A DNA stretch of 64,000 nucleotides from Wenzhouxiangella sp042310355. Lineage in GTDB: Bacteria > Pseudomonadota > Gammaproteobacteria > Xanthomonadales > Wenzhouxiangellaceae. The position numbers and the translations under genes were made by a program. Location: contig NZ_JBHJMR010000009.1 in the NCBI RefSeq assembly GCF_042310355.1, forward strand, positions 1 through 64,000. The letters are read 5' to 3'. A model generated the notes under the pieces. That model was given only the letters and a program-made list of their open reading frames with translations. It made no database searches and had not been told where the DNA came from. Positions 6,839 through 15,159 of the stretch are shown here, one piece after another; positions within the stretch are counted from its first letter, which is position 1; the number at the start of each line of letters is the position of its first letter.

Positions 6839-9800
6839 CTACCTGATCTCAACACGCGGAGGACTCAGGTCGATCCGAAGCTCGCGTGCCAGCCCCTCGA
6901 TCCGATCGGGCCCCACGTGCTCGAGCAAATAGGCCACCAGGTCTTCCTGCCGCGCCTGGCCAAATACCATTCGGTAGGCGGCGAGGGAGCGGCGCAGGTG
7001 CTCATACTTGCGAGTGTCCCGGCTGAACGGCAACACCGGCACATGCCGTTCGATGCGGGCGCCGCCATCGATCGGATAGATCCAGTCGGGAATCAGGCCA
7101 GTGGCGTGGCCGGGCAACTCATCGCGGGCACGATCGAACATCGACCGCCAGCAATCCTTGTCTACGGCTTCGCGCCCCGTTGCGGAATAACGTGATGCCA
7201 GATTCTTGCGGACAGCGTGCCCCTTGTACCGGTGGATTCGTCCCTCGCGCTGCTCCATGTCCACCGGATTGCCCGGAAGGTTCCAGTGGACGATGGCGTG
7301 GCAATAGGGATGGAAGTCCAGCCCTTCCTGCCCGACCGAGGTGGATGCGAGCACGAACGGCCAGAACGGGGAGTTGAAGGCGGCACGCACCTGATCCTCT
7401 CGAGTCACTCCGCTGCCGTCATCCCCTTCCGCCTTGCCGAAGCGCACGGCGAAGTGCGTTCGCAGGCGCTTGCGTTGCAGTTCCGGATCGCCATTCTCGA
7501 AACCGATCTCGTCCCACTCCACGCGGCTGGCGGGCAGCGCCACGCCTTCCTCAAAGGCCTCGACGATGCGAGTGCACGCGGCCTCGGGGGCCTGTCTGGA
7601 TGCGGCCGTGGACTCAGCGAGCATATGTAAGTACTCGTCATTGACCGCGGTCAGGCCACCCTCCAACGCATAACGCAGAATCTGACGCCAGTAGGGCTGG
7701 GACGTCTTCGACCGGTATCCGCCGCGGATCAGGACCGAGGTCTCGATCTGGTTGAACAGCCGACGGTAACTCCAGCCTATGCGTGCCGCTCCGTCGCGCA
7801 GCCAGACCGGAGTATCCGCCGCGCAATGACCCGAGACGGATCGTAGGCTGCGCAACGCGCTGGTGGCGGGACCGGCAATCGCGACTCGCGCGAGCAACTC
7901 CACCAGATCCTCTGGCGCACGCCCGCTCGGCCGCTGGCCCTGAACGATTCGCCATGCGTGCTCAAGATGCTCGGTCCAGCCTTCCGCGTAGGCCTCCCGC
8001 TCGTCATGGGTCCATTCGTAAGCCAGATCCTCGCGCGCCCACCAGGCCCAGGCGTTCTCCCCGTCGTCTTCGAGGTCGAGCAGAATCGGTGCGACCCAGT
8101 ACCAGGCTTCGTCCGTGCGACCTTCCAGCTGCCCCGGCACAACTGCCGGCAACAACTGTTCAATGGCTTCACGGGCATGCCGCAGCACGGATCTCAGGTC
8201 TGGTGTTTCGCCATCCGCATCCCGGGACGCGCTCAGCAGGGCCTCGCGACCCACACGGGCGAGAACACTGGAGGGATAGAGCAAGGTGAACAGAGGCAAC
8301 CCGATGGGGCGGCCATCGCGGACGTCCAGCCGCAGCAACCGTGACATCGACTCGCGAGCCTGCTGCGTGTTCTCCGCCTGCTCGTCGAAGCGGGTGTGCA
8401 GGCGGCGTTCGATCTCGTAACTGACAAGTGCAGCGATCGTCTTCGGCACAACGGTCCATGCCGAGAAGATCAGTCGCTTAGTCACCCGGCCGGGATCGAC
8501 CCTGGCATAGTTTCCCTGGAGACCATAGGGCGGCAGGCTCGGTGGCAGCCAGAGCATGTTCCAGACCCCCTGACGAATGACGTCCTCCAGTAACATGCGG
8601 AGTCTCGCGTTGCCCGGGTCGATGGCGCGATAGGCGGTTACTGCCTCCTCCGACAGCAGCAGTGACTGGTGCCGGCGCAACTCCCGGGTCAGTGACTCAT
8701 TGCCCCGCACTTTCAGTGCATCACGGACCAGATGCTTGACCTTGTAATCGTCCATGAAGTTCAGCAGGTACGGTGCCGACTTCCAATACTCGATCATGTC
8801 GGGGCCGTTGACGGACCGGATCATTCGCTGCAGCGCCAGGTAGCGGCCCGCATCGGTTCTCGACAGCGCTGGTTGCGAGTCCGGCACTTCCATCAGCATG
8901 TCGTCACCGGAATCACTGGCACGTGCCCGTTCGGTCCGCACCATTACCTTGCGCAGATGCTGTTCCACCCCGGAGCGGCATTCCAAGGCCTCTTCCGGTC
9001 CGGCCGAGGGAATCCGGTACAGCGAACGCCGCATGCGTTTGAACAACGCCTCGACCTGTCCGGCCTCGTCATCGTCATTGAACAGGAATCGCAGCGTCTG
9101 CATGAAGTCACGGTAGTGATCATCCTCGGCCTCGCCGTGCAACGTGTACATCTTGTAGGGAGTCGCGGAGAGCAATAGGGTACGGACGCTCACGTCTCCC
9201 TCGGCGAATTCGAACAGACGATGGGCCAGCTCCCCCGACTCGTTCTCGGGATCCAGCAATTCCTTGAATCGCTGGAACTCGTCGAGGATGACCAGGTCCG
9301 GCTCCAGGGCAGTCAGACAGGCATTGGCCAGCACCCGTCGGAGTTCTCCCACGATCCGCTGCATTCTCCGCCAGAGCTCGTCAGACGTGTTCCTGATGGG
9401 CACCCCCTTCAGCGCCGCGCAGACCTCGTGTATCCGGTCGTGCAGTGAACTCCGCCCACCACTATCGGCCTGCACGGCTTCGCGGTCGATGGCATCCCCA
9501 AACCTGCGCAGCAGATCCGGTTCGATCTCCACGTATCCGATTCCCGGGAGATAGCGCGCGCGAAGCCGCTGTTTCCAATCCCGAAGATCATTGACCCCGC
9601 CCTGGAACAATTTCGGCCCGCCACCGCCCAGCACCTTCCCCCGCTCCGACACCGGCAGAAGGTCCAGGTCCTCCAGCATCCAGTAAAGCAGAGCCCGTTC
9701 CTGCCACTTGCCGGTACTGTTCCCCATGTGAAACGAGGTGCCGGGCGTAAAGGCCACGAAATTCAGTCGATTATCCATTTGCGGCAACATCGCGGGCAGC

Positions 9801-10129
9801 ATGGTCAGCCGCCCGACCTGTGCCGCCTCCCGGGAACCGGTGAGATTCAGTCGCTGCAGATTCTGGCGGGCGATGTCCGCATTCGAGCAGATATAGACGA
9901 TATCGATGCGCTCGATCTTGTCCTGCAGGTGTTCGATTGCACGCGCGATCACACCCCGGGCCACCATCGTCTTGCCGAGGCCCACCTCATCGGCAACCAG
10001 GAACCGCCGCGTGCAGTCGGGATCGGTGTACATGCGCCGGAACACGTGCTCGACCGTATCCCGCTGAAAGGGTTTCAGCGCAGCGAGCATCTGCTCAGTA
10101 TCCGGCTTCTCGATACCTGCCTTAGGCAT
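6839..10129 (-). CDS. SNF2-type helicase of a putative defence operon
   Basis: 1096 residues; last gene of a three-gene operon. ATPase lobe 1 has Walker A ADEVGLGKT at 46-54, a DEFQ Walker B box at about 283-286 (LVILDEFQRF) and motif III SATPYK at 321-326. The insertion between Walker A and B is unusually long. The C-terminal lobe has TSVGQEGLDF and then EQREGRIHRYKGH at about 959-971 (motifs V and VI with the arginine finger). This is superfamily 2, closest to SNF2/RapA-type remodellers and to helicases of phage-defence systems. The start ATG overlaps the PLD gene stop in an 8-base ATGCCTAA, with GTGAAGG just upstream. It probably translocates on DNA to deliver or license the nuclease; that role is inferred from context. 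Confidence 0.85.
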   Translation of the reverse strand: MPKAGIEKPDTEQMLAALKPFQRDTVEHVFRRMYTDPDCTRRFLVADEVGLGKTMVARGVIARAIEHLQDKIERIDIVYICSNADIARQNLQRLNLTGSREAAQVGRLTMLPAMLPQMDNRLNFVAFTPGTSFHMGNSTGKWQERALLYWMLEDLDLLPVSERGKVLGGGGPKLFQGGVNDLRDWKQRLRARYLPGIGYVEIEPDLLRRFGDAIDREAVQADSGGRSSLHDRIHEVCAALKGVPIRNTSDELWRRMQRIVGELRRVLANACLTALEPDLVILDEFQRFKELLDPENESGELAHRLFEFAEGDVSVRTLLLSATPYKMYTLHGEAEDDHYRDFMQTLRFLFNDDDEAGQVEALFKRMRRSLYRIPSAGPEEALECRSGVEQHLRKVMVRTERARASDSGDDMLMEVPDSQPALSRTDAGRYLALQRMIRSVNGPDMIEYWKSAPYLLNFMDDYKVKHLVRDALKVRGNESLTRELRRHQSLLLSEEAVTAYRAIDPGNARLRMLLEDVIRQGVWNMLWLPPSLPPYGLQGNYARVDPGRVTKRLIFSAWTVVPKTIAALVSYEIERRLHTRFDEQAENTQQARESMSRLLRLDVRDGRPIGLPLFTLLYPSSVLARVGREALLSASRDADGETPDLRSVLRHAREAIEQLLPAVVPGQLEGRTDEAWYWVAPILLDLEDDGENAWAWWAREDLAYEWTHDEREAYAEGWTEHLEHAWRIVQGQRPSGRAPEDLVELLARVAIAGPATSALRSLRSVSGHCAADTPVWLRDGAARIGWSYRRLFNQIETSVLIRGGYRSKTSQPYWRQILRYALEGGLTAVNDEYLHMLAESTAASRQAPEAACTRIVEAFEEGVALPASRVEWDEIGFENGDPELQRKRLRTHFAVRFGKAEGDDGSGVTREDQVRAAFNSPFWPFVLASTSVGQEGLDFHPYCHAIVHWNLPGNPVDMEQREGRIHRYKGHAVRKNLASRYSATGREAVDKDCWRSMFDRARDELPGHATGLIPDWIYPIDGGARIERHVPVLPFSRDTRKYEHLRRSLAAYRMVFGQARQEDLVAYLLEHVGPDRIEGLARELRIDLSPPRVEIR

Positions 10130-11945
10130 CCTTCACCGCCGACTTGCGATTGGCCCATACGGCCTGCCAGACAGGCAGAAACCCATCGGGCAGCATTTCG
10201 TCCAGATCGCCCGTCTCTCCCAGATCATCGAGCAGGCGCTTGATCTGATCTAGTCGCTCCGGGGAGCGATCCAGCGATTTGAGCAAGGACTCGAGCAGCG
10301 GCGTGTCGTCCGACCCCGTGATGCGGAATTCACCACTCCAGCCACCGTGTCCGATGCCCGCATTCATGATCGCCTCGATGCTGTCGTCCGCCAGCAGGAT
10401 CATCAGCAGTCGCATGAACTCTCGCCGGTCCTGCAGCATGCTGCGCAGCAATCGGCTGCCCCGATCGGCCGGCAGACCGTCAACGGGCAGACGCAGCACG
10501 AATTGGCTCTTCCGGCTCTCGTCCTGTTCGCGTGCAGTCAACTCGACGGCAACGAAGGCGGTCAGCGCTTCCAGCGTCACCGCACCGAAATCGAGCTTGC
10601 CGCCATTGATCGTTCGTGCCCGCCGCTCCTCCAGGCCAATCGGCCAGGCCTGCCCCGTCAGCCCATCACCGAGCTCCGGCCATTCACCCCCGACTCGAAG
10701 CACATAGGGCGGTTTCTGGTCGGTAGTTTCAATGGAGACCCTAAGGTCTGCACTGGCCAAGGCTCGTCGCGCCTGCCACAACCGATCGTCCAGTCTCTGA
10801 CCCACCACATTGGTCTCTTCGACTTCCTCCGTGGGCGGTTGCCAGTACTCGAGCAGGTCTCGGAATCCGGCCTCACCATTGCCCTCTTCGAGGAGCGCCT
10901 TGATTCCGAGGTTCTTCTTCCGGCCGGCGAGCTCCACGAGGAACTCGACGTTGTGACGGAATGCCGCCTCGGTCGCGTTAGCCGAGCCCGTCCATACCCG
11001 AGCCTGCCAGCCGTCATCCATCACGTACAACTTGGCATGGAGGCCGGAGAGCAGATTCTCGTCCTCACCCTGCGCCTCGACATCTTCCTCGGGCGTCGCG
11101 TTCTGCGAAAAGGTGAAAAGCTCGTCGAACAATTCACGGGTCTCTCCCGATAGCACCTGCAGCTGGTCCTCGCGGCTGACCAGCTTCGCGGCGCGACGCC
11201 CCTCTGCGTGACGCACGACCCAACCCTCGCTCAGAAACGGAGAAACGACGAGCAATGGCCGGTATTGGGGCTCGAACGCCGGCGTCTTGCTGCCGCGCAC
11301 ACCCATAGGCCAGAACCGGAGCGATTCCGCCCCCGGCGGACACTCGAAACGCACACGATTCACCTCACCCAGCACCCGATCCACGGCGGCCTGCGCACTT
11401 TCGGATTCGCTCATGGCAAAACCAGGCAGGGCTTCGATAAATCGACGCAGCGGCCTGGGATCGGGATCACTTACGCGCTTCGATTCCAGTGACCCATCCA
11501 ACACCAGTGCCGTGTCCCAGGAGCGGTCGAAGGTCAAGTTCCGACTGAGACAGACGAACCGGTACCGCACGTCATCGTTCGAGTCCACGAAACGCAACAG
11601 CCAGCACTTTGGATGGAACACGCCGTGCTCGCTCGCCGCGGCGACAGGAATCACGCAGTCCTCTAGATACGCGAACAAGCGCTGCTGGCCGCGCGGCACG
11701 TGGATCTCGCCCGCTTGGCAGAAGACGTGGATTCGGTCCGCGTATCGGCGAAGCGCCTCCAGCGTAGCCAGGGGATCGGCCTGACCGTCCTCGCTCATTG
11801 CATCCCGGAAGGCGGCGGCCACCGGCACACCCAGCAGGGCGTAGAGATCGAGCGAGTAGGTGGTGCCGATGGCCTGATCGAGGTCATACCCCTCGGGTGG
11901 CTTGACGCAGTCCAGCAGCAGGCGCCGATCCTGGGGGTCAAGCAC
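10122..11945 (-). CDS. PLD-family nuclease-like protein of the same operon
   Basis: 607 residues. Two phospholipase D-type half sites: HPKCW at 111-115 followed by CLSRNLT at 132-138, and HAKLYVMDD at 303-311 followed by TGSANAT at 319-325. The second half has a complete HxKx4D motif (His303, Lys305, Asp310) and the GSxN element. The first keeps His and Lys but has no Asp at the expected place, as in several nuclease branches of the family. A C-terminal part of about 250 residues has no motif I know. Starts with GTG in an 8-base overlap (GTGCTTGA) with the upstream gene's stop and overlaps the helicase gene at its end, so all three are translationally linked. Likely a DNA or RNA cleaving effector; activity not shown. 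Confidence 0.8.
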   Translation of the reverse strand: MLDPQDRRLLLDCVKPPEGYDLDQAIGTTYSLDLYALLGVPVAAAFRDAMSEDGQADPLATLEALRRYADRIHVFCQAGEIHVPRGQQRLFAYLEDCVIPVAAASEHGVFHPKCWLLRFVDSNDDVRYRFVCLSRNLTFDRSWDTALVLDGSLESKRVSDPDPRPLRRFIEALPGFAMSESESAQAAVDRVLGEVNRVRFECPPGAESLRFWPMGVRGSKTPAFEPQYRPLLVVSPFLSEGWVVRHAEGRRAAKLVSREDQLQVLSGETRELFDELFTFSQNATPEEDVEAQGEDENLLSGLHAKLYVMDDGWQARVWTGSANATEAAFRHNVEFLVELAGRKKNLGIKALLEEGNGEAGFRDLLEYWQPPTEEVEETNVVGQRLDDRLWQARRALASADLRVSIETTDQKPPYVLRVGGEWPELGDGLTGQAWPIGLEERRARTINGGKLDFGAVTLEALTAFVAVELTAREQDESRKSQFVLRLPVDGLPADRGSRLLRSMLQDRREFMRLLMILLADDSIEAIMNAGIGHGGWSGEFRITGSDDTPLLESLLKSLDRSPERLDQIKRLLDDLGETGDLDEMLPDGFLPVWQAVWANRKSAVKDA

Positions 11946-13176
11946 TCCGGGCCTCCGACTGATGGTCGAGGGCCTCGTGAATGTCGGCGAGGTGGTCGCG
12001 CATGACTGGCCAGCGGTAATTCATGCGGGCCGTCCCGGAACCAGTCTCGCCGTTCCACAACTCCAGCAGTCTGGGATTGTGCAATCGGGCCTGCGCCTTC
12101 TTGAGCTGACGCTCACGATTGTCGATAAGATAACGGACCTTCGGGTGATCGGCCAGCGAGGAAGCATCATCCGCAGCAAGCAGTCGATCGAGCCAGCTGT
12201 TGATGAACTGGCGACTCCCCACCGGCACGTTGGAACGCGTTCGCGCAACAGTTCGCCAGAAATCGGAGCGGTCCCATGACGAAAATTCGTTCGACCGAGC
12301 CATAATCTCGTCAGACCACTCGGCTAACATACTCCGGTAATGATCAACCCATTCCGGATTCGGTTCGGCGAGCGCCTCCGCCAGCATCACGTTGTATACG
12401 AGCACCGCGCCGTGCATGGCGAGCGAGAACTCGCGGGCGTGGCGAACGTTGTTGGCCACATCCGGCGGTAAATCGACACCGAGATCCAGCACCTCCCAGG
12501 GTGACTCCACGTCGAACGCTCCGCTCGTGCCCAATGCAAGCTGCCCGAGCAGTGAGTTCGGGTGGGTCTCTAGAATACGGTCACGCAGATACTCGGCTTC
12601 CTCGAGCCGCAGCTGCATACTCGTACCTTCCGGAAAACCATTCGGAGGCAGCGGGAGGCCGGGGCGCCAGTTCGGCCAACCGCCATCCATACCGTCGCCC
12701 ACCTCCGGTGGCCCGTGGACCGCAAGCCGGTGGTGATACGAATCCAGCGACCACGGGCAGAGACGGATCCGCCACTCCGAAAGCCCGTTCCAGTACACGC
12801 TGCTGGGGAGCCGCTTCAGACTCTTCCCGGACCAGCTCCCGATTGTTCCCCTTGAATCCTCGGACTCCAGCAGATGCCCGATGAGATCGACTTCAGCATT
12901 TCGGGCCTTTCGCGCTACCCAGTCCTTGGTCACCTGACCTCGCCTTTTGCCGACCCGACTTTCGATCTGCTGATAAATCCAAGGAATGAACAGGAAATAT
13001 CGGGCACGCGTCTGGATCGTCGACACTCCTGGCGCAAGCAGATCCGCGAGCGCATCACGGACTGTTGCCAATCCCAATTCGTCGCGCGTGTCCTTCTCGC
13101 TCAGAGAACGAACCACATCGAGAACGCGGCGGCGCTCCGTGTCGGAGTAATCAAGCCAAGACAATGATGAGCTCAT
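11938..13176 (-). CDS. DUF6361-type protein, first gene of the operon
   Basis: 412 residues from the ATG at 13176, chosen because GGGGG lies 5 bases before it; an ATG four codons earlier (13188) is also possible. The N-terminus reads SSSLSWLDYSDTERRRVLDV, then KDTRDELGLATVRDALADLL and IQTRARYFLFIPWIYQQIES. I recognise this combination as the family named DUF6361. No catalytic motif is visible and no membrane segment is expected. In my recollection members of this family often sit next to PLD-domain and helicase genes, as here, which suggests a sensor or specificity role in a defence complex. Overlaps the PLD gene by 8 bases. Upstream is repeat copy B. Confidence 0.75.
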   Translation of the reverse strand: MSSSLSWLDYSDTERRRVLDVVRSLSEKDTRDELGLATVRDALADLLAPGVSTIQTRARYFLFIPWIYQQIESRVGKRRGQVTKDWVARKARNAEVDLIGHLLESEDSRGTIGSWSGKSLKRLPSSVYWNGLSEWRIRLCPWSLDSYHHRLAVHGPPEVGDGMDGGWPNWRPGLPLPPNGFPEGTSMQLRLEEAEYLRDRILETHPNSLLGQLALGTSGAFDVESPWEVLDLGVDLPPDVANNVRHAREFSLAMHGAVLVYNVMLAEALAEPNPEWVDHYRSMLAEWSDEIMARSNEFSSWDRSDFWRTVARTRSNVPVGSRQFINSWLDRLLAADDASSLADHPKVRYLIDNRERQLKKAQARLHNPRLLELWNGETGSGTARMNYRWPVMRDHLADIHEALDHQSEARSA

Positions 13177-13567
13177 GAGCGCCCCCATCCATGCATCATC
13201 CCGCGATGGATTTTCCGTACTTCATGAACACCTTCGTCGATCACGTGGACTTCCACCAATCTACACACACTTCGAACCCTCACGACGAGGCCTATTGGGG
13301 AGCTTTGGTGCCAATTTGAGTGTCAGGAATTCTTGCAGTCCTCCCAGTAGCCAAAGCCGTTGACAGCCTGCCAGTCCCTGGCTACTCGGTCAAGTTGAGC
13401 CACGAGCTGTCTGCCCCCCGCGCAATTCAGTCGGACTTCAAGTTCCACAACCGGTCACCGATGGCAACTCAATCAGGCACTACCCCCTCTGAAGTTATTT
13501 CTGTAAGGATTCTTGCGCCGACGCAAGGGTTCATCAACAACCCTTGTTAGACGTCACAACCCGGACG
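13177..13567. repeat. Repeat element copy B and promoter region of the operon
   Basis: About 390 bases without a gene. 13278-13302 and 13426-13490 match repeat copy A (3363-3389, 3442-3511), and 13291-13320 matches copy C (6591-6618). A perfect 8-bp inverted repeat CAAGGGTT/AACCCTTG with a 7-base loop lies at 13524-13546, followed by TTAGAC, on the downstream side of the HD gene. It has no T-tract in either direction. The segment must also hold the promoter of the DUF6361 operon; I see no confident -35/-10 pair. Confidence 0.6.
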
Positions 13568-13976
13568 CTACAGACCACTTCTAATTTCTTTATGAAAATA
13601 CTGGTCTAGCATTCTTCGATATTTCGCAATTCGGTCGTAATCTTTTTGTCGAGGCTCTGCGATTCGGCTCAAATCACAGTTTTCTAGCAGATCGGCGTAC
13701 TTGACCGACCAAGCAATGGAGCCGGCAGAAACCGCCCGCTGAATAAACTCCTCGTAAGTGTCGTCGTTGCGGCACGTAACAGCTTCAAGCGCCTCAAGAA
13801 CCTCATTCCCAAAACCATCCTGGCGCAGATCTTCCAGTAAGTAGCCAGTATCCTCCGCCACATCATGCAGTACGCCCACTATGCGTGCCACATCCGATGT
13901 CTGGGCCAACATGGCCCTAACCGGATACAGGATCCAGGATGTAGGGTTGTCCTGCCTTGTCTACCTGGCCGGCGTT
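13568..13976 (-). pseudogene. HD-domain hydrolase gene broken by 7-bp duplication
   Basis: The intact 3' frame (13912-13568, 114 codons) encodes VGVLHDVAEDTG, the HD metal site of RelA/SpoT-like HD hydrolases, then YEEFIQRA and SVKYADLLENCDLSRI. The usual N-terminal part is missing from it but is present just upstream in another frame: 13976-13936 reads AGQVDKAGQPYIL. Between them lies a tandem duplication CAGGATC/CAGGATG (13928-13941, plus strand). Removing 7 bases restores one frame through YPVRAMLAQ, where the normal His of YI-x-HP is Tyr. Upstream of 13976 the similarity ends a few codons before the next gene's stop, so the 5' end is also lost. A truncated protein from 13912 is possible but would lack a metal-ligand His. 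Confidence 0.75.
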
Positions 13977-14001
13977 TTTCGTTCCGGGCCCGGATGACTG
14001 G

Positions 14002-15159
14002 CTAAGACCGGTCGCTCCTCCGCTGCCGGCCAAGCCAATGCCCCATCAGTTCCGGGTAGTGCTGCTGAAGCCATTCCCGGGGGCCGCGCTCGGCGGGGTT
14101 GGCGCGCAGTCGCTGCGCGCGGTGCAGCAGCTCGGCGTGATCTGAATGGTCGTCATCCTCGGGCGGCGGCACGGGAGCGCCGATCGCCGCCAGCCAGGCG
14201 GGGAACTGCCCGATCGGCAGGGGCGGTTCCAGGTCCCAGAAACGGGCGACGCGCTCGGCCATATCAGGGTCGGCTGTCGTCTCCAGCCACTGCTCGGCGG
14301 AGTCGGGATGCCGCCAGCAGAGCAGCGCCAGGGCCGCGAGCGCCCGTTGACGCTCGCCGGTCGCCAGGAACGCACGCAGCAGCCTGGTCAGCAGCGGCGC
14401 GTGTTGCCGGTATTCGGCCACGGCCTCGACAGACTCGATCACGGCGGGCCAGTCGGCCAACTCCTCCAGGAAGGCGCTTCGATGGCGACCGGGCCGTTCG
14501 GCCTCGAAGCGCGCCGCTGCTGCATTCTCGGCCAGGGAGCGCCGAAAATGCGCGAGGTAGCGCTCGCCGTCGTCGCGCCCCAGGAAGCGCCGGGCGCGCT
14601 GGCCGAGATCACCCCGGATCTCGGCGATCAGTTCTTCCGCATCCGGTGAGGGTTGGCGCAGCCAGGCAATGGCGCCAACGAGATGCTCGGCATCGACCTG
14701 CACCGCCTCGTTCGCACCCGCGCGGGCCATTTCGGCCAGTTCACGTTCGGCGCCGGCGGCGTCGGCTTCGAGCAGCGCGCGCTCGAGCGACTTGCGTGCG
14801 GCGGTCTGCCCGCCATCGAAGAACAGGTCCTGCTGGCTGTCGCTTGCCCGGCGAGACCAGCTGCGGTGAAACATCGCGTCGGCACCGGCAACGCGGAACA
14901 CGCGCCGGCCGGCCGCCGCTTCGTCGCTGCACTCCAGGTCAAGCCTTCGGGCCCATTCCTCGGCAATGCGAAGCAGCTCAAGACAGCAACCGGGATGCCC
15001 GTAGAAGACATCCTCCAGCACATCGATCTCGTTGCGCAGCCAGCGACGCTCATCCGCCGGTTCGAGACGGCGCAGCCGCTTGAGCAGTTCGACCGGTCGA
15101 TAGCAGCCGTCGCGGGCGACCAGGCGGTCAACCAGCATTTGGATATGCTGCGCGTTCAC
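14002..15159 (-). CDS. Helical protein coupled to SNF2/SWIM helicase
   Basis: 385 residues, rich in Ala, Arg, Glu and Leu, predicted all-helical and repeat-like (tetratricopeptide-type look in 230-300: RLLRAFLATGERQRALAALA), with no membrane segment. The GTG start overlaps the helicase stop as GTGA (15159-15156), so the two are translationally coupled and probably act together. I do not recognise a named family. Composition is fully high-GC, unlike the decayed HD gene directly downstream, so the edge of the accessory region falls between 13,976 and 14,002. Confidence 0.7.
   Translation of the reverse strand: MNAQHIQMLVDRLVARDGCYRPVELLKRLRRLEPADERRWLRNEIDVLEDVFYGHPGCCLELLRIAEEWARRLDLECSDEAAAGRRVFRVAGADAMFHRSWSRRASDSQQDLFFDGGQTAARKSLERALLEADAAGAERELAEMARAGANEAVQVDAEHLVGAIAWLRQPSPDAEELIAEIRGDLGQRARRFLGRDDGERYLAHFRRSLAENAAAARFEAERPGRHRSAFLEELADWPAVIESVEAVAEYRQHAPLLTRLLRAFLATGERQRALAALALLCWRHPDSAEQWLETTADPDMAERVARFWDLEPPLPIGQFPAWLAAIGAPVPPPEDDDHSDHAELLHRAQRLRANPAERGPREWLQQHYPELMGHWLGRQRRSDRS

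Noticed and set aside
13524..13553. Integron attC site behind the HD gene
   Set aside because: GTTAGAC and its complement fit the core consensus, and there is an 8-bp inverted repeat, but the second core and the long paired arms of an attC are missing and no integrase gene is in the window.
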